DNA from: Sphagnum compactum
Lineage: Eukaryota; Bryophyta; Sphagnopsida; Sphagnales
NCBI GenBank assembly: GCA_965153455.1
Contig: OZ234500.1
Coordinates: 12,728,557-12,792,556, forward strand
Length of the DNA stretch: 64,000 nt
Reading direction: 5' to 3'
Under the pieces are notes generated by a model. That model did not search any database and was not told the DNA's origin. It saw only the letters and a list, made by a program, of their open reading frames with translations. Each line of letters opens with the position of its first letter. Position 1 is the stretch's first letter. Made by a program: the position numbers and the translations under genes. Of this stretch, positions 1-10,494 are shown in pieces.

Positions 1-863
1 CCATGGTGATGAACATTGGGTTTTTCCTTTGCTATATGCTTATGTTTACGATCACCCTGAGGGTTGTAAGGTGTGTTGTTTAAGTTCATGCTACATGTGT
101 AAGTACATTCAAATTTCATCTTTGTGAAAGTTAGAACTTGAAATGAATTTAAGTTTTTCATTCTCTCACCTAAATGACTTTTGACTTATATGTTGTTTGT
201 GGATTGGTAGGTTACATGTACTTATGACACAAATCAATGTCAACATCCATGCAGTTTGTGCATGTGTCCAAAGCAATCTTTAAGGGAAGTGGAAAAAAAG
301 TTTGATTACCGAACTGAAAAGGGAATGCAAGCTTTGGTCATGAAGATGCTTGCATCAACAAAAAAGGATGTTGATTTGTTGTCAAAGGAGAATTTGGTGC
401 ATCCAGTAAAGGCAAGATAATTTTGCCTTCCTACCCATGAATTTAAGTCTTTTGTTTTATAACTGTTCCTCAAAGGTGCATGTTCATTTTTGTAATACCT
501 TGTATTGCATCATGTCATTTACTAATGTTCATTGTTAGTTTTAAGGAATTTTCCCTTGAAGATGGAATATTTCCATGTGTTTATAGGATAGCAAACCTAC
601 ACTAGAACTTATATACAAATATTCATAGTGGTTAAATTTGACCTAATAGTTCTGATTTGTTTATAGCTTTTAGACTCAAATAACTTCTCATCTATATGTA
701 AAGATAATTAGTTTGTTTGTAGGAAAAATCATATGGGTGGATTTCTTTTTGGTAAAAATGCACGTGTTATTCAATACATCTACATAGACTAGATAAAATT
801 TGCATATATGTGTAATTGGCATTAACCACTGTGGTTTACTGCAATGTGCTCTTTGGGGATTTA
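1..863 (+). pseudogene. Plavaka-like transposase pseudogene, 5' part (runs off left edge)
   Basis: I see two exon-like stretches in one phase: 2-70 (HGDEHWVFPLLYAYVY...) and 211-405 (VTCTYDTNQCQHPCSLC...ENLVHP). They are joined by an intron with a GT donor at 71 and an AG acceptor at 209-210. The second stretch has a Cys-rich cluster (C-x6-C-x3-C-x2-C-x-C) that looks like a metal-binding module, followed by a lysine-rich helix. Positions 406-843 are AT-rich and look intronic, and there is no good AG at the expected next acceptor. A short coding piece (CALWGF) ends at 863, where a copia retrotransposon interrupts it. The frame resumes at 6987. Motif order matches large Plavaka/KDZ-type transposase proteins known from fungi and several plants. 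That assignment rests on recognition only. The N-terminus lies outside the window. Confidence 0.55.
859..863. repeat. Target-site duplication, left copy (ATTTA)
   Basis: The five bases ATTTA directly precede the 5' LTR, and the same five follow the 3' LTR at 6987-6991. This is the length expected for a copia integrase. Confidence 0.95.
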
Positions 864-1178
864 TGTTGAGAATTCAAGCTCAACTAGTCAGGTTTCATTA
901 GTTACTAGAGTAGGAAAGTAACTAGGTTACTTTCACAAGGTTGAATTACTTTCGTTACTTATTTTAGTTTGGTTATTTGTGGTTTGGTCTTTTTAGTTAA
1001 ATACCTTGGTGTTGATGGTTTGGCTTTTCTTTTCTTCATTACACAAGTTTGTGTATTTCTTGTGACAAGAACCTTGGAGGGTTCTTGATGTTGTGTTTTG
1101 TGTTGTAAGCATTATGTTGTAGTTTCCTTTCAATAAAGATTTATGTTTGCACTTGAGTAGATCTCCTATTTGTTAACA
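864..1178 (+). repeat. 5' LTR of copia element
   Basis: 315 bp, TG...CA ends. It carries an AATAAA at 1132-1137 near the 3' end, the usual place for an LTR polyadenylation signal. It is nearly identical to 6673-6986; differences include TCAGG versus TTAGG near the start, a small run around the GGTTTGG/GGTTTGC site, and TAAGC versus TGAAC near the end. Confidence 0.97.
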
Positions 1179-1190
1179 TGGTATCAGAGC
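1179..1190 (+). promoter_or_regulatory. Primer binding site, initiator-Met tRNA type
   Basis: TGGTATCAGAGC lies immediately after the 5' LTR. It is complementary to the 3' end of plant initiator methionine tRNA, the standard primer for plant copia reverse transcription. Confidence 0.95.
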
Positions 1191-2414
1191 TTAGGTTGTT
1201 TGGTGAGAAAGTTGAAAGAGATCTAGAGCTAGAAAGTCTCTAGAACTAGAGCTTGAGAGTCTCTAGTAATATCATAGGAGTTTGTCAAGTGCAAAAGAGA
1301 AACGGGGAAAGGAAAGAATGTGAAGAGAAAGAAAAGAAAAGAAAAGAGGTGAGAGGAGATCAACATATCAAAGTTGTGGAAGTCAGATCTTTAAAGCTAG
1401 ATCTAGAGCTACTGTGAAAAGATCTTGGAGTGAAACTTGGAGAGGTTGTAGAAGACTGTAGGACGCTTCTATTCTCAAATTTTCAAAAGAAAAGGATATG
1501 TTTTGTGAGAGTTATGAACTTTTGAAAACTTTGTGCCAGATTTGGTTTTTTGGTCATATCTCCTTTGTTTGAGGTTTTTTGGATCTACAGCTTTGGGATC
1601 TTATAGATCATATAGGAATATATGTGTGAGAGAAATTTCATGTCATTTGAATTTGTATTGAGAGAGATCCAAGCATCTGAAGTTTCAGTCTCAGTTTTGA
1701 AGTCAGTTTCTTTTGAAAGTGATATCTCTTTGTAGTCATCATCAATAGAGCTGAAATTTTGAGCAGATATAGAAGACATATATCTTATGTGTCTCCCAAA
1801 ATCTAAAGGATTTTGGAGTTGCTGAGAGCGAGTTATAAGTCATTTTGTGTTCAGGTCCCAGTTTGAGGTGACTTCAAGGAAGTAGCAAGATCTCTCAATT
1901 TATGGAGTTAAATGAGCTCAAATTTTGAGAGAAGGTAGTAGACATAGTGTTCTATGTATCACCAAAATTTTAAATCGATCCAAGGTCATATGTGTGTGGA
2001 GTAGCTTTGCAAAGTTGCTGTGACAGAAGTTTGTTTTGAGAAGACACCAAAGCAAAGTTTTGAAGTGGAGCAAATACAACTTGGGAGAACTTGAAGGAAG
2101 GAGTTTGAAGATTGGGAAGCGCAAATACATTATCAAGACCTTCGTACAAAAGTGTGGTATGTAATCATGTACTTAATACCATACGAAATATTATACGAGA
2201 TACGTACCTATACGTAAAACCTATGTATAGTATAGAATTTCGTATAATACTCAAGACATACATACATATGCAAGGTCTATCTTGTTCAGCCCTAACCCTA
2301 ACCCTAATCCTAGAAACCTAAGGAAGGAAAACCTTAACCCTAACCCTAGAAATCCAAGGAAGGAATTAAAATCATTTTGAAACCCCAAGAAGACATTGAG
2401 TAGTGCCTTGAGAG
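1191..2414 (+). other. Untranslated leader of copia element, with telomere-like repeats
   Basis: A 1.2 kb leader without a long ORF lies between the primer site and the gag start. It is purine-rich at 1300-1350. At 2289-2310 and 2333-2350 it carries tandem CCCTAA-type hexamers, separated by a copy of a CCTAAGGAAGGA-like spacer. A partial dyad of TACGAAAT/ATTATACGA sequence is present around 2183-2255. Confidence 0.8.
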
Positions 2415-5400
2415 ATGGCGGACGGTCTTTCTCAAATTGCAATTGAAAAACTAGACAAGAACAATTTCCAAGTGTGGAAATTTAGGATTATGAATTTCTT
2501 GATGGGGAAAGGCTACTGGGAATTCATAATTGGTGATGAAAAAGAACCTCCTCTCCTAGAAAACCCCACACAACAACAAATTCAAGCCAATAAAAGTTGG
2601 CATGAAAAAGCAAGGAAAGTCTTGTATTAGCTTTCTGTGAGTGTGTCCAATTCCATGATTGTGCATATTCAAGATGCAAAATCACCCAAGCAAGCTTGGG
2701 ATACATTGGTGAAGATGTACAACACCAATACACAAGCCCGTAAAATGCAGCTCAAGCAAGAGTTGCATAATCTACAGAAAAACAAGATGAACATCAATGA
2801 CTATTCTACAAAGGTGAAAAACCTTGCAGATGCTCTTGCATCTATAGGAGCCCCTGTAGATGATGAAGATTTAGTGGCCGTGACCTTAAATGGACTTGGA
2901 AAAGACTATAGTCAGTTCCGTACCTCAATTGCAGTTCGAGAAACATTTCCCAACTTCCAAGACTTAATAACACTACTTATAAGTGAAGAGATGAGAATTG
3001 TTGGTATTTCATCCAATGGAGGATCACAAGAAAATGCTTTTTACTCAAATACCAATAGAGGTAGAGGCAGAGGTGGTAAAACCTCATTTCGAGGTCGACC
3101 CGGAAGCTCACATGCTGGACATCAACAACATGAAGGTCAAGTTCATGGAGGTGGACGAGGAAACTTTGGAGGAAGAGGAAGTCGAGGAAGTCGTGATGGA
3201 AGTCATCGAGGTCAACAACCAAATAACGATTCAAATTGCTACTACTGCGGGAAACCTGGGCACATGGCAAAGAACTATTATCAAAGGGAGCATGATGCAC
3301 GAAATGGAAAGCTGCAACAAGGGAATTATGCATCAACTAGCAATCAAGGTGATGAGCAACTGTTTGTGATGCAGCACATGGCAAATTCAATGATAGGAGG
3401 TGTATCAGACAACAATGTCTGGTATGTGGACTCTGGAGCTTCAAACCACATGACTAGCCATGGAGAATGGTTTAGAGACGCAAAGGATTTGAAGACACCA
3501 AGGTTTGTGGAAACTGGTGATGACACTACACATCCCATCACACAAATTGGCAAGGTGCCATTGTCCATGGAAGATGGGCAAACAAAGTACCTGAAAGATG
3601 TATTTCATGTTCCAACCATAACAAAAAATTTGGTCTCCGTAGGCCAGATGGTGGAACAAGGTTTACAGGTGACATTCAACCCAAATGGATGTTTTGTGGA
3701 AGACATGAAGAACCAAGGCAAATTGATTGCAAAAGGGGAAAGGAATGGACGAATGTTCACCTTGGATGTGAACATGCCTGAGGTGAATTCCATGTTATTC
3801 ACACATGGAAAAGGAGCTGGAGACATTGGAATTTGGCACAAGCGAGTTGGCCATGTTAATCTCCAACATCTTAAGCTCATGGAGAAACAAAAACTTGTTG
3901 GAGGTCTTCCCAAATTTGGAGCAGAAGAGGTGATGTCAAAGGTTTGTGAAGCATGCCAATTGGGGAAGCAAGCTAGGCATCCATTTCCAGCTCAAACAAC
4001 TCATGTAAGTTCCAAACCTTTGGAAATGATCCACTCAGATGTGTGGACCACGAAGATAGAATCCATTGGAGGATGCAAGTACTACGTGAGTTTCATTGAT
4101 GACCACACAAGGAAGGTGTGGGTCTATTTCATGAAACACAAAGGTGAAGTGTTTCAGCATTTTTTGAACTTCAAGGCAATGGTAGAGAAGGAGAAGGGTG
4201 TGAGCATCAAATGCCTAAGGTCTGATGGAGGGGGAGAATATTTTTCAAATGAATTCAGTGAGTACTTGAAGGAACATGGAATTCAAAGGAAGTACTCATG
4301 TAGTTACTCCCCACAACAGAATGGAGTTGCTGAAAGGAAGAACATGCACATTGCAGAAATAGCACGTGCCATGTTGAATGAAAAGAACTTGCCAAATTAC
4401 TTTTGGGCTGAGGCGGTAGCAACTGCAGTCTATATCATGAATCGAACGCCCACAACGGCAGTTCATGGCATGACACCTGAAGAAAAATTCACAGGCAAGA
4501 AACCCGATGTTTCACACCTCAGAGTGTTTGGTTGCATTGCATACGTGCATGTTCCTGATGAGAAGAGATCAAAACTAGACCCAAAAGCTGATAAATGTAT
4601 CTTCATTGGATACTCCTCAGAACAAAAGGGATATAGATGTTTTAGCCCTTCCACTCGGAAGTTGCAAGTGAGTAGAGATGTTGTGTTTGATGAGATGGCT
4701 AGTTGGTATTCACCATTGAAGGTAGCAGAAGATGAAGAAGCTAGAAATGGTGATGTTTCATCAAATGTGGAACAAGAATCACAATTAATTAGTGGACCAC
4801 AAGAGTCTTCAATTAGTGGGTCCAGTAGCACTCCATGGAAAGGAAGATTAAGATCTTCAAACATTGTACATGGTAGTTCACAAACATCATCTAGAAATTC
4901 TCATGTAGATGGTGAATCAAGTGAGTCAGAGAAGAGTGAGGGTGAAGAATCAAGAATCACTTCAATTACTACGCCTGGAGCTCGGATGGTCAAGAAAGCT
5001 TTGAAAACACCTGACAACAACATTGGAGTACGAAGATCCACACGAGTCAAGTACCCTGTACAAAGGCTCACATATGATGGCTTTGTAGCTCATCATTACG
5101 CATACATGGTGAGAGTTATACAAGAGGTTGAACCCACTTGTTTTGAACAAGCGGTTGGAAATCCTAAGTGGGACAATGCCATGGATGAAGAGATGGCGGC
5201 TTTGGATGCGAATGCTACTTGGGAATTGGTAGCTTTACCAAAAGACAAGAAAGCAATTGGGTGCAAATGGGTGTACAAAGTCAAACACAATGCAGATGGA
5301 TCTGTGAGCAGATACAAAGCAAGATTGGTTGCCAAAGGTTATGCCCAAACGTATGGCATAGACTATGAGGAGACCTATAGTCCAGTTGCCAAAATGACAA

Positions 5401-6700
5401 CGTAAGAGCAATCATTGCTATGGCAGCAGCAAAAGGATGGTCTTTACATCAAATGGATGTAAAGAATGCTTTTCTTCATGGAGATTTACAGGAAGAAGTG
5501 TACATGGAACAACCACCAGGTTATGTGGACCAAACACATCCTAATTTGGTTTGTAGGTTGAAGAAAGCTTTGTATGGCTTGAAGCAAGCACCTAGAGCTT
5601 GGTCAGACAAGATAGGTCAGTATCTTGTCACAAGTGGATTTCAAACATCCAATGCAGATTTTTCACTATATGTGAAAAAGACAAATCATGGGATTGTAGT
5701 CATAGTCATCTATGTTGATGACTTGATTATCACAGGAGATAGTGATGCAGACATCTCTGATTTGAAAAAGCTTTTGAAGCAAAAGTTTGAGATGAAGGAT
5801 TTGGGAGAGTTGCGTTATTTCCTCGGCATTGAGGTAATCCATTCCCCGAAAGGGATATGGTTATTACAAAGGCAATATGCCTTAAACAAATTGTCCGAAT
5901 ATGGGATGATGGGTTGTAAACCCATTTCAATTCCATTGGAGCAAAATGTGAAGTTGAGTGCAGATGAAGGAGACCTTGTGGAGGATGCCACTATGTACAG
6001 ACGCATAATGGGGAGTTTGATTTACATGACCATCACAAGGCCAGATTTGAGTTATGCAGTTGGAGTGGTGAGTCAATTCATGCAAACACCACAAAAGCCA
6101 CATTTGGATGCAGTGAGGCGCATACTGAGGTACATAAAACATACCTTGCAATGTGGAATTTTTTATGAAGCCAAGAGCCAGTTACAAGTACATGGATACA
6201 CGGATGCTAATTGGGCTGGCAATGGTTCAGATAGAAGATCAACCAGTGGTTTCATGTTTTCTTTTGGAAGTGGTGCTGTTAATTGGAGCAGTAAAAAACA
6301 ACCAACAGTTGCATTATCAAGCATGGAAGCAGAATACAGAGGTGCAGCAATTGCTGCATGTGAAGTAGTTTGGTTACAAAAACTACTCTCAGATTTGAGA
6401 CAGTTAGTGGATGCTCCTGTTGTCATCTATTGTGATAACATTAATAGCATACTACTTGCTAACAACCCGGTCTATCATGCTAGGACAAAGCACATTGAGG
6501 TGCACTACCACTTTATTAGAGAAAAAATTCTAGCAAAAGAAATTAACCTCATTCATGTCAGTACCGAAGATCAAGTTGCTGACATTTTCACAAAGGCTTT
6601 AGGTACACACAAGCTAAAGAAGTTTAGAAAAATGCTTGGTGTACTAGAAGTGGATTTGAGCTTGAGGGGGAGTGTTGAGAATTCAAGCTCAACTAGTTAG
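2415..6700 (+). pseudogene. Copia gag-pol polyprotein, interrupted by one stop and one frameshift
   Basis: The frame opens at 2415 (MADGLSQIAIEKL). Gag is cut by TAG at 2628-2630, but the same frame continues from 2637 to 5405. Visible parts in order are the gag helical region, an Arg/Gly-rich linker, a zinc knuckle at 3237-3278 whose fourth ligand is Tyr instead of Cys, protease DSGA at 3429-3440, the integrase His/Cys region around 3830-3965, the integrase DDE core ([20 protein letters not shown]), and the start of reverse transcriptase. One base appears missing near 5400-5402. The downstream frame from 5420 carries the polymerase motif YVDDL at 5711, RNase H (DANWAG at 6202, later SSMEAEY) and the C-terminal ADIFTKAL. 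The frame ends at 6700, 28 bases inside the 3' LTR. Product role: reverse transcription and integration, in cytoplasmic virus-like particles and then the nucleus. Confidence 0.95.
6660..6672 (+). promoter_or_regulatory. Polypurine tract
   Basis: The purine-rich stretch GCTTGAGGGGGAG directly abuts the 3' LTR. It is the plus-strand priming site for copia reverse transcription and lies inside the end of the pol reading frame. Confidence 0.9.
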
Positions 6701-6986
6701 GTTTCATTAGTTACTAGAGTAGGAAAGTAACTAGGTTACTTTCACAAGGTTGAATTACTTTCGTTACTTATTTTAGTTTGGTTATTTGTGGTTTGGTCTT
6801 TTTAGTTAAATACCTTGGTGTTGATGGTTTGCATCTCTTTTCTTCATTACACAAGTTTGTGTATTTCTTGTGACAAGAACCTTGGAGGGTTCTTGATGTT
6901 GTGTTTTGTGTTGTGAACATTATGTTGTAGTTTCCTTTCAATAAAGATTTATGTTTGCACTTGAGTAGATCTCCTATTTGTTAACA
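6673..6986 (+). repeat. 3' LTR of copia element
   Basis: 314 bp, TGTTGAG...TTAACA, about 98% identical to the 5' LTR. AATAAA is at 6940-6945. Confidence 0.97.
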
Positions 6987-6991
6987 ATTTA
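6987..6991. repeat. Target-site duplication, right copy (ATTTA)
   Basis: Matches 859-863. Removing the element plus one ATTTA joins the flanking exon in frame. Confidence 0.95.
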
Positions 6992-9026
6992 ATGGTGGAG
7001 AAACAGAGTGGGGCAATCCTTATAAAGCAATCCATGTGGATATGCTTCACCAAGCAGATTTAAGTGTTTTTAAGACAATTATTGACATACTACGAGGATT
7101 TGCTTTGGCTTCCATAAATTCCAAAATTTTCTCAAGCCTAGATTAGCGCCTCTTTCATATTAAGAAACATTCAAGGTACCCATCATTTCGAATTCCTAGA
7201 ACCGACAAGGGTGGGTATTTTTCCTCAAATGCGAATTTTGCTGCCTTTGAACACCGATTTGTAATGCAGGTACCTTCAATTCCACACTTGGTCAGCATTC
7301 TTGTGGGAGCATTTTGAATCTTGAAGGGTTAATTGTGGTTGCCATGAAACTTGCATGGCCTTGTTGTTTTCATGAACATGTCAATCTCAAAGTGTTGTTT
7401 AAGGGGAGTCCATTACATTCAACCAAGTTTGGATGTTGGATGTTGTAGGTGATTGTGCCATGTTTGGTTGGCCTATATTCTCAAGACATAATCCAAGCAC
7501 TTGTGAAGTTTCTCCAATGGTATGAAAGAGCATGTTGCACTAAGGAGTACACTGAAGAAACATTGAGGAAATTGGCCCTTCTAATGCAAGAGTAAGTTGA
7601 GATTCAATTCTTTTGAACTAGATGGTGTTTGCCATATGATGATCATGGTGAGTTGAAATGTCTGAATAGAAATCATCCAAACTTATCTTTCCAATTTCTT
7701 ATGATGCCTTGTGCAGAGCACTTAGTTCATTCAAAGGAACATTGTCTTCATGGCAAAAATCCGAATTTAACTTGGTCAAAGTCCATGCAATGACGCATTA
7801 CGTAGATTCTATTCGTCGAGCTGGATCTCCTTTTGAGTATAGTGCTAATATGTATGAACACCTCCACATAGTCCTTCTTAAACAAGCCTATCGAGGGAGC
7901 AATCGTCGAGATTACATGGGCCACATTGCCAAACACAACCTTCGGCTTCAAACACTACGAAGAGTTGCTGGAAACATGGATGGGTTTGAAGCACCTCTTG
8001 AACGAGTGACTGCTTTGGACAAGGTGAACTCCCAAATGTCAAATAAATGTTATATATAATATCCCAAGTGTTCATACATAGACCTCAATGTACATTTAGA
8101 TGTAGTACAATGGTCTAATGATTCAAAGTTGTACCATGTGTTGCAGGCCGTGGAATGTGGTCTCAACATTTTATCAGGTGTAACCGTGAATTTGCGTACT
8201 GTTTGGTTAAAGGACATTGGCATGTTGGATGCTGAAGCAAACAACAAATATCGCTTTCCCAAGAGTGTATATTCTATTTTATCATTCCACTGGGATCATG
8301 GAAGAGCTTTTGAAGGCTTTTAAGGTTTACAAAGTGGACAATAACCTCGTTGGTGGAGAGGTACAATGTTATACAACTTTGTAGATGTTGTTGATGTCAG
8401 ACCATGTCTATCTAATCTAATGTTTTTATTGGTAAACTTTAAAACAAGGAAACCTAAAGTTGTTGCAAAAGAAAATTAATTGCTTGCACTAAGTTATATG
8501 CTTTCATGATGATTAAATGTTCTCAAAGCTTTTTGATATTTTGTAGGTTTTGCACATCTTCAGTGCCTTAGCCATACCTGCAGGAGTTGGAAAGCGGTTT
8601 GCAGATTGGCCTATGTATGCAAGGGCATCCCCTAGTTTTCATGGGAATCCTTGGTATAGTGATGTGGCTATACAAATGGAACCAGAAGGTCTTCCTGAAG
8701 AAACTGAATATGCTCAACTACGGCTACTTTTTAAGGTAGATCTCTTCCAAACCTCTGACAACGCATTAGTAACTAAAGAACTCGCTTTGGTACGCATGTA
8801 CCAAAAGGTTCCTCCCAATAGGTTGAATCGCCTTATTATGTGTGAAGAAATCAAATGGGCTTTACCCATTTGGAAATAACCTACAAGACCTAGTACCTCG
8901 TATGAAATGATGCAACAACTTGGAAGTTATAACATAATAGAGATCAATAACATACTCCATGCTATCCAAGTTGTGCCTAATTTTTTAGAGAAAACCCATT
9001 TCTTTGTAAATAGCTTCAAATTTTGA
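6992..9026 (+). pseudogene. Plavaka-like transposase pseudogene, 3' part
   Basis: Exon-like pieces with GT/AG borders are: 6987-7269 (EWGNPYKAIHVDMLHQADL...FSSNANFAAFEH), 7449-7591 (DIIQALVKFLQWYERA), 7717-8023 (KVHAMTHYVDSIRRAGSPFE, then YSANMYEHLHIVLLKQAYRG), 8147-8360, and 8547-9026, which ends with HFFVNSFKF and TGA at 9024-9026. The His/Asp-rich VDMLHQ and VHAMTHY segments look like the transposase core of the Plavaka-type family. Lesions are a TAG at 7144-7146 within the first piece, a frame change near 8285 within the fourth, and the copia insertion upstream. The gene is therefore dead, but intron positions are still clear, so it is a decayed original and not a retrocopy. The family call is from recognition and needs a profile search (Plavaka transposase, PF18759). 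Confidence 0.6.
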
Positions 9027-9191
9027 AATCAATTAAGTAAGGTGTCCTAGTTATGATTGATTAATGCCATTAGATTAGACTGTGGGGGAATCAAGAGTTT
9101 CTTCTATTTAGAGATATAGAAAGGCCCAAAATCAGAGTCTTGGAAATTAGGAAGAAGGATGTAATCTAAACATCCGTGGCCTGGGAGGAGA

Positions 9192-9572
9192 ATGGACATG
9201 TCTATGAATCAAATCACTGCTACCTATTACTTGAGGCAACAAGAGGAGCAGGAACAACAGAAATGGGTTGCAACATACTTGATAGCCTTGAATCCGCCAT
9301 CTCCGCACCAGCAAATGATGATGGCGACAACATCTGAATTGAGCAGTGTTGGAGAGAAAAATCTTTACCATCCTAAGTTCAAGGTAGATGATATGGTTTT
9401 GGCAGAGCTGATGGATATGAAAATTCCCTTTTGCAGTGAACAGATTCTAGTAGAACATCAGCTCTACAACTATAGTAGCCCTGCTGCTGTTGCTGAATTT
9501 GCCTTCAACTTCTTAGGTCATCACCAACACCTCTATAGAAACAACAACAACAATAGCTTCGCCAATTTGTAG
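9192..9572 (+). CDS. Unknown Gln/Asn/His-rich ORF (126 aa)
   Basis: A single open frame of 126 codons, MDMSMNQITATYY..., rich in Gln early and ending HHQHLYRNNNNNSFANL. Composition resembles the low-complexity N-terminal part of a plant transcription factor. About 150 bases further on there is a short basic stretch (SSSSLKRRRPK, around 9726-9760) that could have belonged to the same protein before a stop. No domain is recognisable. It lies between two pseudogenes, so a gene fragment is the more likely reading. I cannot assign a function. Confidence 0.3.
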   Translation: MDMSMNQITATYYLRQQEEQEQQKWVATYLIALNPPSPHQQMMMATTSELSSVGEKNLYHPKFKVDDMVLAELMDMKIPFCSEQILVEHQLYNYSSPAAVAEFAFNFLGHHQHLYRNNNNNSFANL

Positions 9573-10494
9573 GTAGGATGTTCGCCACCTGCAAATTCTT
9601 TTTGGCCATTAGGTCATCCAATCCCATCGCCTCACTTCACTTATGAGGAAAGAGGAGCTGGAATTCAGTTGCAGTGCAATTCCAACCTTCTCTGTTATAA
9701 GAAAACATTGGAAAATTTGGTCACATCTTCATCGCTGAAAAGGAGGAGACCAAAAGCCAGGTTGTGAAGTAAGTGGCAAGGGCAGTAAGCTTAAGAGCAA
9801 CAACAACAGTAGGGAAGTTGGATCATCATCATCATCATGGCTTGACATTATAACAACAAACAATGCAAGCTTTGCAGTACATTGGGAAGTCATGTGTGGA
9901 TGTGCTGGTGTAGGTGTGGATGTTGACAAAGATGGATGATGGCAGAATGCTGCTCACCATGCAAGAACAACCCTTTGTGCTAAAGCATAAGACTAATCAT
10001 CGTCTCTAGTATTATTGAACTGTCACTAAGGAATTGAGTTTGTAATCACCAGCAGCTCACCAAGACTTCCTAGTCAAGTCTTCTTGTAGCAGGTGTGGGA
10101 ATGGACGCCCAATGTTTTGTTCTACAATAGCCAGGAGTACCTACCAGTAAGGATGCATAGAAGTATGATGTTCGAGGTACTCTAGCAATACCCGTGTTTG
10201 AACCTTCCTCCAATAATTGCTTGGTTGTCATCGAATTTGGCATGGGTGCTAAGAAATTGTAGTAAGCACCTAAAATTGATATCATCTGTCAAGCTTTGCA
10301 GGTGCGAATGATGGGATTTTTTCTTTTACTTGCAGCCTTCTTCCTAAAGATTTTCATCTTTTGCCTGTAGCCTCTCTTCCTTCTCCATTTTCATTTATCA
10401 TCCTTTGTTCAGTTCTGAAGAATGTGGCCTTCTCCCAAACAATAGCCATGTACTACTTCTTTCATCTGTTTGTTGTGGACCAATTTTGGGGCAG
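9573..10494. other. No gene identified; possible decayed extension of the upstream ORF
   Basis: Contains a CAT/ATC trinucleotide run near 9820-9840 and the basic stretch noted for the 9192 ORF. A 71-codon minus-strand frame at 10070-10285 has no recognisable features. Nothing else supported. Confidence 0.4.

Larger units (their letters stand above)
864..6986 (+). mobile_element. Ty1/copia LTR retrotransposon, near-complete, recently inserted
   Basis: A full-structure copia element of 6123 bp. It has LTRs of about 315 bp starting TGTTGAG and ending TTAACA, a primer binding site directly after the 5' LTR, a 1.2 kb leader, gag-pol in copia order (gag, protease, integrase, reverse transcriptase, RNase H), a polypurine tract, the 3' LTR and a perfect 5-bp target-site duplication. 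By eye the two LTRs differ at about six positions, so they are roughly 98% identical and the insertion is young. It sits inside an exon of the Plavaka-like transposase gene. The coding region has an in-frame stop and a frameshift, so this copy should not be autonomous, although its cis signals are intact. Confidence 0.97.

Noticed and set aside
2977-6426. Antisense and alternative-frame ORFs across the copia gag-pol
   Set aside because: Shadows of the polyprotein, whose domains explain the region.
9192-10070. Possible bHLH transcription factor remnant
   Set aside because: Low-complexity N-terminus and one basic stretch are suggestive, but no helix-loop-helix segment could be traced in any frame.
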